Source of the DNA: Aurantiochytrium sp. KH105
Lineage: Eukaryota; Sar; Bigyra; Thraustochytrida; Thraustochytriidae
Reading direction: 5' to 3'
Length of the DNA: 64,000 nt
NCBI GenBank assembly: GCA_003116975.1
Contig: BGKB01000033.1
Span: 495,996 to 559,995 of the forward strand
A program made the translations under genes and the position numbers. Shown piece by piece: positions 48,025-58,569 of the stretch. Position 1 is the first letter of the stretch; each line of letters starts with the position of its first letter. The notes beneath the pieces are model-generated. The model ran no database searches and was not told the origin of the DNA. It saw only the letters and a program-made list of their open reading frames with translations.

Positions 48025-50256
48025 ATGAGGCTCTTGAGCAAACCCGCGTCGCGCGGGCAGCTGGCGACCCTGGCCGCCATGGACGACGCGGACGCGCGCC
48101 TGGGCGCGGCCGGCAAGGCCGCCGCCCTCCAGGGCGCGGGCGACGAGGAAGAAGGCCTCGCAAGCGGCGACGAGGTGTTCTACCGCGCCAAAGACGAGAC
48201 CTCGGGGCGCCGACATCGAGACCAGCGCGGGTCCTGGAGGAGCAAGACACGTAAGGGCGGCCTTCATGGTCGCGAGCGCGGGGCAGGGCGTGGAGACAGA
48301 CGCTTCGTAGATGACCGCGGAGCCAGAGACTCGGACGACGGCCACGATGGTCATGACGAAGACGATGAAGAATTTGACGATATTGACAAGAACGACGATG
48401 AGGATAACGAGGACAACGAAGATGAAGACGTAGAAGAAGAAGGGGGGCGAACGCAAGAGGGGAGAAAACGTGAGAGTCGACCGTCGGCGACGCGTCTCGG
48501 AGGGAGGAGGCCACGACCGTCCCGTGGTCCCTCGATCAAAAGCCTTCTTGGCAAAGCGTCCTCCTCAGAGGCAATGGGTGATATGAATGATGATGGTAAA
48601 GAATCGCGATCAGGAGGCGCAGCAAGAAGCAAGCTCTTTGGGGGCGGTGCAAGATCCGCAGGTAGCAGCCGCAAGCTCAGTTCCGCGGTCGCGAGTCCCG
48701 AAGATGATGAAACTAGCTTGGATCACTTGGTCCGTAGACCGGGGCGAAGCACCCGTCGCGAAAGTAGTACAAGCAGCGGGTCGCTCGGCGGCCTTCGTGC
48801 TGGCTTTGCAAAGCGGCACCCAGCCCGCCACGGTCTCATGAATTGGAAATCGTTCTCCTCGAGCGCGCGGTCTCTCGGCTCCTCAGAACCTCCCGAGGAA
48901 GAAAAGTACCGCCACGAAGAGTGCGTTCAGTGTACTTTTGAGGTCCAGGACCCCGTAGTGGCGCCTTGCGGCCACGTTTTCTGCCGCCATTGCGCCTGGG
49001 ACCGTCTTGTTCTTGGGCCGGCACAGTGCCCAACGTGCGAGGTGTCTCTCGAAGCAAAATCCATGACGCATGTGGCCAAGCATGTTCCCCTCGAACCAGT
49101 GCCCTTGACGGGGATTTATGACAGTGTCTTTGTTGAGTTTGGCCGACTTGGGTTTAAAAGTTTCCACTTTTCGCGCTACAGATGCTACATTAGCTACAGC
49201 GCGCGCGATGGGCCCGAAGAGTGGAAGACGTTCGACGACGGCACCCCTGCGCCCAAGCACAAAGAGTTTGACTCGTTTAGCTTTGACGAAACACACCGTA
49301 TTTTTCATGGCAATATTGTGTGGTCGCCAAAGACGTGGTCAGGCGGCATTGCCAAGGTTTCGTACGAGCTCATCTTTGACGAAACGTACGAATATATTTG
49401 CAACGGAACAGCTGTGGCCTTTAAAGCAGATGGCACAGTGCACGGAGTTTCTCATTATGGCACCGACGCCAAGTACCGTCGTCTGAAGCCGAGCATCTAC
49501 ACCACGGACTCTATTTACCTATGGGACTCGACGCGACCTCTCCTGGATTCCTCGCTGCGTCGTGGGTGGTCTCCGTACAAGGGAATGCTTCGATTCTCTC
49601 GCTGGGTCGCCAAAACCACCATGGGAATCCCCAACTGGATGTTTCAAGAGCTCGTCTCAGACAACGTGGGTCTCTATGGCGTTGGATCCCTGCACTTTTC
49701 TGCGTCGGGCTCCTTTATCAACCTTTCGAATGTGCGCGGCCACAGTCTTCCGGCGGTGATTCCGTTCACGTACGAGTCCTTTGACGAGGCAACCCGGGTT
49801 TTTGAGGGCGATTTCAACTTTGAACCTTTTTGGTTCTCGGGCGAATCTGCGCCGGAACCTGCGGATGGGATGTGCGAGACACCCATGGGGGGTCTGGCGC
49901 GCTGCCTCTTTGTGTTCGATCGCGAGCTCAGCAAGATTGTCACGGGTCACGTGAACTTTTTTCGGCGCATCGAAACTGGCACACGTTCTTCCACTGAGCG
50001 TCATCATTCGATCCCTGGGCCGATGCAGGCGCAGTCGCCCCCGGCAGAGAGACGCCGTGGTTGTTTTGGGATGTTGTTCGGCGCCTGTGCCAAACCCCCG
50101 CCGCCAGAAGTGGTTCAAGAGCGTCTGCAGCTCATTCGGAGCATCGACATGGACAAGGACATTTCGTATCGTCTCAAGAACCCTTGGCAAAATCTTACAC
50201 GCCGCGTCTATAACATGCCCAACCGGAATTTAATGGAGGCAGCCGACGGAGCCTGA
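48025..50256 (+). CDS. C3HC4 RING-finger protein with uncharacterised C-terminal beta-rich domains
   Basis: ATG start; 743 residues. The first 290 residues are charged, Ser/Asp/Arg-rich and disordered, with an acidic run (DDEDNEDNEDEDVEEE) near 130-145. A C3HC4 RING starts at Cys300 (CVQC, PCGHVFCRHC, CPTC), so a ubiquitin E3 ligase role is likely. Residues about 360-660 hold two or three similar blocks built on Phe/Trp/Tyr-rich strands (GPEEWKTFDDGTP, RIFHGNIVWSPKTW; later FEGDFNFEPFWFSG). They look like a beta-sandwich or lipocalin-like repeat that I cannot name. The tail has CFGMLFGACAKPPP, with closely spaced cysteines that might be lipidated (inference). Confidence 0.82.
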   Translation: MRLLSKPASRGQLATLAAMDDADARLGAAGKAAALQGAGDEEEGLASGDEVFYRAKDETSGRRHRDQRGSWRSKTRKGGLHGRERGAGRGDRRFVDDRGARDSDDGHDGHDEDDEEFDDIDKNDDEDNEDNEDEDVEEEGGRTQEGRKRESRPSATRLGGRRPRPSRGPSIKSLLGKASSSEAMGDMNDDGKESRSGGAARSKLFGGGARSAGSSRKLSSAVASPEDDETSLDHLVRRPGRSTRRESSTSSGSLGGLRAGFAKRHPARHGLMNWKSFSSSARSLGSSEPPEEEKYRHEECVQCTFEVQDPVVAPCGHVFCRHCAWDRLVLGPAQCPTCEVSLEAKSMTHVAKHVPLEPVPLTGIYDSVFVEFGRLGFKSFHFSRYRCYISYSARDGPEEWKTFDDGTPAPKHKEFDSFSFDETHRIFHGNIVWSPKTWSGGIAKVSYELIFDETYEYICNGTAVAFKADGTVHGVSHYGTDAKYRRLKPSIYTTDSIYLWDSTRPLLDSSLRRGWSPYKGMLRFSRWVAKTTMGIPNWMFQELVSDNVGLYGVGSLHFSASGSFINLSNVRGHSLPAVIPFTYESFDEATRVFEGDFNFEPFWFSGESAPEPADGMCETPMGGLARCLFVFDRELSKIVTGHVNFFRRIETGTRSSTERHHSIPGPMQAQSPPAERRRGCFGMLFGACAKPPPPEVVQERLQLIRSIDMDKDISYRLKNPWQNLTRRVYNMPNRNLMEAADGA

Positions 50257-52786
50257 AACTGACCGGGAGCGACTCTCTCCATGGGTCGAGTCTGTCTGAG
50301 CGCAGCTGCAGACGATTCAGTGATCTCTTTTGTCAATTTGTTCAAAGCCACTCCCTGTTCGCCGACCAGATGTTCTTTTAACCGCAAGGAGAACGAGTGG
50401 TGTAGACTGTTTTGTTTTGGAAAACGTCATCCGATTTTTCGTTGTTTGTTCAGTTTCGTTTTTCTTTTTTTTGTTGAAAAATCAATTAAAGTTCTGCTTG
50501 TTGGATGTATGTGGAAGCGAGCGAGCGAGCAAAGTTTTTAACCAACAGCTGCACAGAAGTCCATCTACGTTTTCCATCTCGCAAGCCATTCGCTTGGTTG
50601 CTCGACTTGGGCGAACGCAGAAGCGTTTGCAGCAGATGGTTGTAGTAATGCACACGCGAAATCATGAATGTTTTTTCGTTTTCAAGAATCGTTGAAGCGA
50701 AGATCATTCCGGGTGACGCGAGGCTGCTGCTGCGGCCGGCCGCACGCACGCATGCACGTTTTCCGTCCCTCGGCTCGATCTGTCCCTTCCTGTTCCTTCC
50801 TGTCCCGCCCGAACGCTGCACGAGCAATGCACACCACCATTGCCTTGCACGCGCTGCGCTGCGGCTGCAGCTGGCTGCACAACGCTGGACGTGGCCTTCT
50901 CCCAGACGGACTCGAAGCTGGACGTGGCCTTCAAGTTGGCCTTCAAGTTCTTCCAGACGGGCACGGAGATCGTGCTCCGTCTCGCTCCGTGCCGCCTCAG
51001 CCGTGCTGGGACTAATTTTCACTGGCAGGGCCAAGGAGGGAAAAGTCTCACCTTCCAGGGAAAGTGTTCACGAGAATCTCTAGAATCATCCCGCGCTCGA
51101 AGGCGCCGTACGGGCGGTCTTGCGCAGCGAGAGCCGCAGCCGCACATTCCTGTCCGTGCGTTTGGAGCAGTGTGCAATGGACTGCAAAGTCGTCGCGGTG
51201 CGAGGACCGTGGCCATCCGTGCCGCAGCTGCGCGCCGTGCCGCGGCCGTGGAAGGAAGGAAGTCAAGCCTGGGACAGACGGTGGCGATCTCTTGCAATCC
51301 CTCCAGCTGGCTCGTCGTCGTACCCGAGAACCGCGCGAGCTTGCGCTTCGACCGCCAGCATACAGCCACAGATGACGGCGCAGCGTCTTCGGCCGATGCT
51401 TCGAGGCTGTTCATTGGAAAAGTCATGCTGCGCGGAAACTCTTACTTTTCCTGATTCACATGCATGGATTGCCAGCTGCAGCTGCAGCTGCAGCCTGAGC
51501 AAGCAAGGCGGTGGAAATAATGGTTGCCGATGAAGGGGGCATTGCCAGGCCTCGACATCGCACCTTCTGTGCTGCTCGTCATCAGCTCGACGTCCGTACG
51601 CGTGCCCGCTTCTGCACAACTCGATCCTGCGTCTGGCGCGGGCCACCAGCGCACTGAGAACAGAGAGGCCTTTCCGTTACTCCAAGCCACCCTCGCCGTG
51701 AACGGAACGAATAAAAACGCGGATTTGAGGCAGGGTGCGGTCGTCCCCCCAGCTTCACCTGTTGCTACCACCCGCCCAGCCAGCCAGCCAGCTACCTGCC
51801 CAGCCACGTAAATTTCCGGAGACGCCACGACGCCATCGAATTCCCTCTCCGGAGAGAGATCTTGCGCGCACATAGGCCCTGCTACTGCTCATGCTTTTTG
51901 GAATCTTGTCTTCCGCCTGCAGTCCGCTGCCGCGTCCTCGGCGTCCACAGGCTGCGTCCCGCGAGCCTCGCGCGGCCGTCCACGTCGGCCAGCCCTGCCG
52001 CGCAGAGGTTTTGAAGAAAATCCGTCCTCGAGCGTAAGTGTTCTGCACGTCAGGCAGAGACCAACCAAAGGGGTTTGAATGTTTATCAAACATCGAATTT
52101 GAATTCAAATTTGAATTTGAACTCGCGCAGATAGATATTCACGAGGCCTCCATCAGCCAGCCATGGTGTGGGCCCTGCTTGCTGCCCCGTCTCCGCCCGT
52201 TCCCTCTCTTTCCAGGGGCGCGTCGCCGCCTCGCCGCGGGACCAGGACAGACGCGCCGCGTCCCCTGCGAACCTCCGCGCGGCACTTGTAGGTGCTAAGA
52301 GGGCCTAGGCCGCGGGTAGGCGTGCTTGGGACGCGGAGCCACGCCAGCAGCTGCAGCAGCAGCAGAGCACGTCGAGGCGGCGCCGTCATCGATGGCGGCG
52401 CCATCGATCGCGCCGTCGTCCGCGCCGCTGGCCGACCAGGACTTGCCGCGGCAGCGGGCGTCGAGCCGAGTCGGGCCGAGTTGGGCGACTTCCTTTGCTC
52501 TGGAGGAGCTGCTGCTGCTGCATGCGGCATGTGTGGCTGGCCAAAAAAAAAAAAGGAAAGAATTGTCTGAATAGACTACCGGGAGACCCGGCCTGGAGAC
52601 CCGCCTAGCCACTGATCAGCCTCCCAGAAACAGACCCAGACCCAGACCCAGAAGCAAAACCCAAACCTGAACAGAAATCTGACAAGGCAACGGAAGACGA
52701 GGCAGAGGCAAGCCCGCCCGCACGTCCGCCCCGCCAGCCAGCTTTGTTGAAGCAGAGAGCACAGGAAGGCCGCCAACACAGACGAG
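50257..52786. other. long spacer between RING and ZIP genes
   Basis: 2.5 kb with no supportable gene. The start (to about 50.55 kb) is AT-rich 3' UTR-like. Then GC-rich sequence holds an imperfect direct repeat CTGGACGTGGCCTTC at about 50.89 and 50.92 kb, a GCAGCT tract (51472-51496), an AT-rich palindromic patch (52094-52122) and CAGACC repeats just before the ZIP gene (52630-52650). The open frames present are short and lack motifs. Confidence 0.5.
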
Positions 52787-54169
52787 ATGAAGGCGACCAC
52801 CGCCATGGGCTTGGCCTTTATGGCCGTGCTGGCCCTGTCGAGCAGCGCTCACGCGCAGGAGGACGAACACGACCACGAAGAGGTCACGGAAACGTGCGCG
52901 GCGGCATTGGACCGCCTCGTCGAGTTCATGGAGGTCGAGGCCGGCCACGACCACTCTGAAGAAGAGGGCGAGGAAGAGGAGCACGACCACTCTGAAGAAG
53001 AGGGTGAGGAGGAAACGCACATTCTCGAGGCGCTCACGTGTGGCAATGGTACTTTTACCGTCGAGTTCGAGGGCGAAGAGTACACCGTGCCCATGGACGA
53101 GTTCGAGTACGATGGCTGCGCTGCGGATGACGACGATCATTGCGAGCGGCTCCTCTGCGAGGACGGCGAGCTTCATTTGGCCCGGTACCATGGATGCTGC
53201 AGCGAGATCTTGGATTCATCCGAGCCCGAGGAGGAATGCCACGTTGAGGTGGAGGCGTCAGAATCCACGACAACTTCGACGTCTACAAGTGCCGCTATCT
53301 GGGGCAAGACGATTGGTGCAACGTTGCTCTCCGCGCTCTCATCGTTGATTGGCGTTGTTTTGATTATTGGCAAGAAGAAGACCCTTAACGAAGCCCTCAT
53401 GAACGACGTCTCGGCTCTTGCCGTTGGCTTTCTTCTCTCGACGGTGTTTGTTCATCTGCTCCCCGAGTCCGCCGAGACGAACGGCTTCGAGTGGCAGACT
53501 GGAACCGCCTTCCTCGGAGGTGTCATGACGGCACTCTTTATTCAGATGGGCGCCTCCATGATTGGTCTCCAGCATACCCACTCACCAACAGATCTCGAAG
53601 ATGGCCATGAGGAGACCGCAAATGGCAAGGTCGACGCCGAAGACCATGGTCACTCTCACGGTACCCTGGACTACCCTCTCATTTACAACATTATTATTGG
53701 TGACGGCATTCACAACCTCGTTGACGGCATGCTTATTGCCATTGGCTTTGCGGCATGCCCCGGATCCGCGATTGGCTGGATTACGCTCGGCTCGGTGCTC
53801 GCGCACGAGCTTCCGCAGGAAATGGTCGACTTTGTCGTGCTCGTGCGTGCTGGTCTCAGCTTCAAGGCGGCTCTCTTTTTCAACTTTTGCAGCCAGATGA
53901 CGTGCGTCATTGGCGCGGTTGCGGTGCTCGCAGTGAATGCGACCATTAACGAATCTGCGCAAGCCTACGTGCTCGTCTACGGTGCGGGCTTCCTCGCCTA
54001 TGTGGCTCTTGCCGAGCTGACACCCACTCTTATCAATGTAGATTCCAAGGCGCGGAGGGCGTTCCGCATGTTTCTCATCGTCGCTGGTGCTGCTCTTATT
54101 GGTGTGCTTGGTCTTCTCCATCAACATTGCCATGCCGACGGTGATGATCACTCTGATCATGATCACTAG
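52787..54169 (+). CDS. ZIP-family zinc/metal transporter
   Basis: ZIP proteins move zinc or related divalent metals into the cytosol. The 460-residue product has a signal peptide (MKATTAMGLAFMAVLALSSS), then a His/Glu/Asp-rich luminal or extracellular region of about 140 residues with Cys residues. The ZIP transmembrane core starts near 165. The binuclear metal-site motifs are intact: HNLVDG (His309) in one helix and HELPQE (His340, Glu341) in the next. The loop between helices 3 and 4 is His-rich (HTHSPTDLEDGHEE, HGHSHG). The C-terminus ends in a short His/Asp tail (HCHADGDDHSDHDH). The pattern fits the LIV-1/SLC39-like group with an ectodomain. The TAG stop lies inside a TAGGCCTA palindrome. 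Confidence 0.95.
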   Translation: MKATTAMGLAFMAVLALSSSAHAQEDEHDHEEVTETCAAALDRLVEFMEVEAGHDHSEEEGEEEEHDHSEEEGEEETHILEALTCGNGTFTVEFEGEEYTVPMDEFEYDGCAADDDDHCERLLCEDGELHLARYHGCCSEILDSSEPEEECHVEVEASESTTTSTSTSAAIWGKTIGATLLSALSSLIGVVLIIGKKKTLNEALMNDVSALAVGFLLSTVFVHLLPESAETNGFEWQTGTAFLGGVMTALFIQMGASMIGLQHTHSPTDLEDGHEETANGKVDAEDHGHSHGTLDYPLIYNIIIGDGIHNLVDGMLIAIGFAACPGSAIGWITLGSVLAHELPQEMVDFVVLVRAGLSFKAALFFNFCSQMTCVIGAVAVLAVNATINESAQAYVLVYGAGFLAYVALAELTPTLINVDSKARRAFRMFLIVAGAALIGVLGLLHQHCHADGDDHSDHDH

Positions 54170-54863
54170 GCCTAGGCCGGGCCATTTTAGAATTGTGTTC
54201 AATTATCATGTTTCAGATTTACAATGATCTTCTCGGAATTCTGTCAAGCTGGCATCAACGCAATGATTGGTGCTGTAGGCCCAGACCTACTCTTTATTTA
54301 GGGAAAAAGTATTCTGTTTCTATTTGCTACACAGCGGGCGCTGATCACTTTGAACAAACTCGAATTTGCCTTTGTCATAGCAAAGTAAAGAAAAGAAGTC
54401 AAAAGAAGCAAAATGAAAGAGGAAAGAATGCGCAAGGAGCCGCAAGAGAAAAGGAGCAGTGAAGAAAGAACAACACAATTTTTGTTTCGTTTTATCACTC
54501 GAGCGTGAGGCAATGGAATTAACATGCAGGCCGATGCAGAACACAAACGAAACCAAAATGATCGTGCGCATTTGCCTTTGTCATGGCAAAGTAAAGAAAA
54601 GAAGTCAAAAGAAGCAAAATGAAAGAGGAAAGAATGCGCAAGGAGCCGCAAGAGAAAAGGAGCAGTGAAGAAAGAACAACACAATTTTTGTTTCGTTTTA
54701 TTACTCGAGCGTGAGGCAATGAAATTAACATGCAGGCCGATGCAGAACACAAACGAAACCAAAATGATCGTGCGCGGTCGCGCGCACTGGGCAAAGAAAA
54801 AATGAACAAACAAAAGAAACGAGCGAGACTCACTGACTGACTATGCACAAACAAGCACTTGCA
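54170..54863. other. convergent spacer with 206-bp tandem duplication
   Basis: 694 bp between the ZIP stop and the stop of the converging EGF-multi-TM gene. Most of it is a head-to-tail duplication (listed separately). It is AT- and purine-rich, without a gene. Confidence 0.6.
54364..54775. repeat. 206-bp tandem direct duplication
   Basis: Copy 1 is 54364-54569 and copy 2 is 54570-54775. I see only three base differences (in CATAGCAAAG/CATGGCAAAG, TTATCACTCG/TTATTACTCG and CAATGGAATT/CAATGAAATT). The unit is not a multiple of three and interrupts no reading frame. Confidence 0.97.
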
Positions 54864-56132
54864 TCACACATAGTCGTCGTCCTCTTCGCTCATATGGACA
54901 AAGGACGTCACCTGTTCCTCGTAGCGACGAGTGGTTGAGTCCACCTGGGTCTGCTGCGCGCGGAAGCCACTCGTGTCGCCCGAGTTCGGGCTCGTCGAGT
55001 CCGCAGGGCCAGTGGAGGCCGTCCCAGACTTGCTGCCCGTGCCAAACTTGTTGTCAATGGTGGTCTTGGCGACCTTGACACCAAGAATAATATAGGCGAA
55101 CCAACCAACAGGCAGCCAGTAAGAATGAAAGTTGGCAACATAAGGAACGAAGACGAGCACAATGTAAATGAGGGCCTGCCCGCCCGTCTGCACTACATTT
55201 TCACGCTCCATGGCCACAAGGGCTGCCTTGAGCTCGAGTGTACGGTCAGAGCGCGTGAGTTCGTACGACATGTCGAGGGCCTTGACCACACGGCCCTTGG
55301 TCCACTGCGCCTGAATCCCGAGGCAGGCAATCTGCAGCAGCGTGAGCCCCATCGTGCTCAAGTAAACAGCTTGCGCGACGGCTCCCTTGCCGTTGTCGCC
55401 CGCAAAGAGTTCAATAAAAGGTAGGATCCCAGTCAAGACTCCCATGGCGCTGAGTACCGCAGAGATCACGTAGGTGCGGTGAATCAAGTATTGTGTGGCG
55501 CGAGAGCCCTTGAGCAGCGATCCGATCAAAGCGGGCTGAAAGAGATAAATTGACGTGTAGAACGAGATGCGTGCTGCGCCAAAAAACACGGTGGCCCCTG
55601 GTGTGATGCCGACACGCTCTTCCTCAGGGCGAACAAGCATGAGAATGGCCATTCCGGCCATTGCGGGGTACATAATAAAGGCGGCGAGGAGGAGCGCGGC
55701 AAGCCCACGGTTGCGTCGCATCGAATGTTGCTCGCCCATGGCATTCTTGCGTGCCTTGACCTCTGCGAATTGGTCCCAGCGCATCTTGATACTGGGAAAG
55801 GCGCGCCCGAAGTTGATCAGGCAAAGAATGAGGTTGATGGACCACAGTCCCCTGATCACGTCCGTATTAATTTGGCAATCCTCGCCCTCGGTGTTGAGAA
55901 AGTCGCTGCGGCCGGTAAAGCCCTCGTAGCAAACGCAGACGTTGTTGATGCATTCGCCATTTCCCGAGCAAGGGCCCAGCACGGGCTTGAGCTGCGCGTT
56001 GAACATGTTGGGGATCGTCGGCAAATTCGTGCAGTCATTTTGCGCTGCCACCGGTGAGACCGCTGCCGTCAAAGCGAGGCCCGCGACCATGGCCGCTGCA
56101 GCGCGGCGGGACCCTGCGCCTGCCATGGTCAT
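54864..56132 (-). CDS. EGF-domain multi-pass membrane protein (paralogue A)
   Basis: 422 residues from the ATG at 56132; the frame opens further upstream only through a TTG. A signal peptide (AAAAMVAGLALTAAVSPVAA) is followed by an EGF-like module (CSGNGECINNVCVCYEGFTG). About six or seven hydrophobic segments follow: GLWSINLILCLINF; GLAALLLAAFIMYPAMAGMA; the TVFFGAARISFYTSIYLFQP region; YVISAVLSAMGVLTGILPF; LTLLQIACLGIQA; ALIYIVLVFVPYVANF; WFAYIILGV. The tail is cytosolic Ser/Thr-rich and ends EEDDDYV. It is plainly homologous over its whole length to the gene at 58570 (shared GRSDF, QNRG/RNRG, YLFQPALI/YFFQPALI, QWTKGRV/AWTKSKV and ENVVQT/ENIVQT). The topology could suit a receptor, but no known receptor family is recognised. 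Confidence 0.85.
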   Translation of the reverse strand: MTMAGAGSRRAAAAMVAGLALTAAVSPVAAQNDCTNLPTIPNMFNAQLKPVLGPCSGNGECINNVCVCYEGFTGRSDFLNTEGEDCQINTDVIRGLWSINLILCLINFGRAFPSIKMRWDQFAEVKARKNAMGEQHSMRRNRGLAALLLAAFIMYPAMAGMAILMLVRPEEERVGITPGATVFFGAARISFYTSIYLFQPALIGSLLKGSRATQYLIHRTYVISAVLSAMGVLTGILPFIELFAGDNGKGAVAQAVYLSTMGLTLLQIACLGIQAQWTKGRVVKALDMSYELTRSDRTLELKAALVAMERENVVQTGGQALIYIVLVFVPYVANFHSYWLPVGWFAYIILGVKVAKTTIDNKFGTGSKSGTASTGPADSTSPNSGDTSGFRAQQTQVDSTTRRYEEQVTSFVHMSEEDDDYV

Positions 56133-56190
56133 CTGACGGCCTTGCGCGCCTGACGCTGCTGCGCGCAAGCCCGGCCCTAGCCCAGCCCAG

Positions 56191-56215
56191 GCAAGCAAGC
56201 AAGCAAACAAGCAAG
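56191..56215. repeat. GCAA tetranucleotide microsatellite
   Basis: Six near-perfect GCAA units lie about 60 bp upstream of the ATG of EGF-multi-TM paralogue A. Confidence 0.9.
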
Positions 56216-57527
56216 TTGTGCCTCGCCTCGCTTCGCCTCAACGCGACGGCACGTGACGGCTCGCGAGCGACGCGACGCGACGCGACACGACCCGCTAGGG
56301 AAGAAAGCAAAGCTCTTGCTCGCCGCCAGCGAGCGCCTCGAGGTCGAGGACGAGGTCGAGGTCGCGGTGGCAGAGCGAAGGCGCCGCACACTGCTGGCGT
56401 TCGCTCGTTCGGAGTTTGCCTTGCAGGCTGCGTATTTCTCAACCCAGTCAGATACAGCCAGGCAGCCAGCGTCAAACAGCCAGCCAAGCGGTCGTCGGCT
56501 TATGCTATTTCCATTCGCTTATGTTATTTCCCTGCACTGCTGTGAGACAAGGAGTCCGTGCGGCGGCCCACACACTGCCGCGCGTGCACGCACACACCCC
56601 CTCCAAGCAAGTTTATTCACATGCGGTCTGACAGTGCGACCGACAGCGACGATACGAGGCGGGCGGGCCGCGCCGCGTGTCGCTGTCGGCGCGCCCGCCG
56701 GAGAAGAGAAGGCAGGACAGGAGAGGACACGACGGCCGGCCTTCGAGCTCCCTCGCGACCGTGGTCCTTACGGCCACGGGGGATCTTGGCCGGCTGGCCC
56801 TTCGCTGCAGCTCGCCGCCTGCATCTACACCTGCTGGCTGCAGCTGCTGCTCCTCTTCTTCCTTCCTCTCTGTTTCCGGTCGGTCCCGGTCGGCCGCCGC
56901 GTGCACCCCCTGGGCCCGCCGTAGCTGGCGGCTAGCCGACTGCTACCGCTGCAGGCGTGTCCGGAGCTGAGCAGTGCTGGCTTGTGCACGCGAGGATCCT
57001 GCAGCCCCCGCAGTGGCGGCCACAGCCCCCGCAGCGGCGGCGCGTTCCCAACTGGCGCGCCCGCCTCGATTGCGCGTCGCAGTCGCAGCTGCAGCTGGCC
57101 CCGTTCGTTCGCGTGAACGGGCGTTGGTCGCCGCTGGCCGCTGGATACCTGCGCCACGAAGAGGCAGCGCCGCGCTGCCGCTGCCGCCAGAACTGGCCGC
57201 TGAACCCGCGACCGGCCGCCGCAGCGCCCTGGCGGGGCCGCTGCCGCTGCCGCTGCTTCGCGCGTCCCCGTCCGGAGCGTTCATTCGCAGCGCTGGGTCC
57301 GGAAAAAAGACGAAAATGAATTCGGAAAAAACAGCAGGGGAGCAGGGAGTGAGCTAACGACCAAGCCACTGGCGGCCGTCGTGGCGATCGTGTGATCACG
57401 ATGATCCTCCAGGTGACCATGAGCAGCACGGCGATCATCGTCATCGCCGCTTGCAGCTGCAGCTGCGTCCGCCTCTTGGAGGGCCGTGCCGATGCGCGCA
57501 GGAGGGAGCAGCGAGCGCGCGACAGCT

Positions 57528-57562
<35 letters not shown>
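57528..57562. repeat. (GCGACA)n hexanucleotide microsatellite
   Basis: Almost six perfect 6-bp units lie in the spacer between the two EGF-multi-TM paralogues. Confidence 0.92.
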
Positions 57563-58569
57563 CCTGGCGAGCGGCACGTGCTGCATAGAAAGAATCGGTC
57601 GGTCGCGTCATGGCCGGGGCCAGAGACAGCGCGTGCCGGCCGGCACCCGCTGCCGGCGTGCTTTGCCGGGCCTCGCTGTCGGTCCCTGCTCTGCGCCGAT
57701 CCTCGACGTCGCGGGTCGCCCCGCGCCTGCCTGGTCCTGGCCTCACGCGAGGCGTGGCGCGTGTGCATGCGAGCGAGCGAGCGCGGGGAGGACTCGGAGG
57801 GACCCCAGGCAGACCAGACGTGCACGTGCACATGCTTGCATGCCGTCGTAGGCGTCCTCGTCCGTCCTCCGGGGCCTCGCTCGCGCCGACCAAGAGGTCA
57901 AGAGAGCTCGCTCGCTCTTGGCGCGCGGCAGCGGCCCCTGCCTCGACGTGCCGGGCGCTCCTCCTCCTCAAGGCAGCGAGCAAGTTCTGACGATGACAAT
58001 GGTGAAGTGAAACAAAACAACGAAACAACAGCAGCCGCGCGCACCGTGACCACAGGTGAGGCTCGCTGTCAAGACCGGGACCGGCGGCTGCGGCTGCTGC
58101 TGTGCTATCTGTCACATGGATGCTGGCTGGGCTAGCGCGGCCTACCGCCGGGCTACCGGCTACGTAGGGCATGCATTCCATGCAGTGCCCAAGTCGAGGC
58201 GAGCCCAGGTACTTCACGGGGCGGAGCTCTCTCTCAAGGCTTGCTTGCCGAGCAAGCGCAAGCTGTGTCTCCGGGCAGCAAAGCCGCATCGCAGCAGCGC
58301 GAGTCTTGCCTCGCCGCCCTTCGCAGTCGCTGCCAGCAGCAGCAGCAGCAGCAGCGGCGGGTCGCCACGAACGGAGACAAAGACGGAGTGACCGCGGGGC
58401 TCGCAAGTGGAGGGAAAACGAAGCGAATCGACGCGCTTCTTGATCGTCCCGGATTAGGGGTCGGTGACGTGCCTCCCGTGCACCTGCAGTATACAGTACA
58501 ACGCGCACCTCGTTCCAGCCACTGCCAGGACGAGGTGAAAAGACGCTGCCAGGAATCAACATAGGAACG

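Larger units (their letters stand above)
56133..58569. promoter_or_regulatory. long divergent spacer between the two EGF-multi-TM paralogues
   Basis: 2.4 kb of GC-rich sequence, with no supportable gene. It includes a GCAA tract at 56191-56215, a GCGACA hexanucleotide tract at 57528-57562, GCAGCT elements near 57085 and 57450, and several Arg/Pro/Ala-rich open frames on both strands that carry no motif. It presumably contains both promoters and 5' UTRs. Confidence 0.5.
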
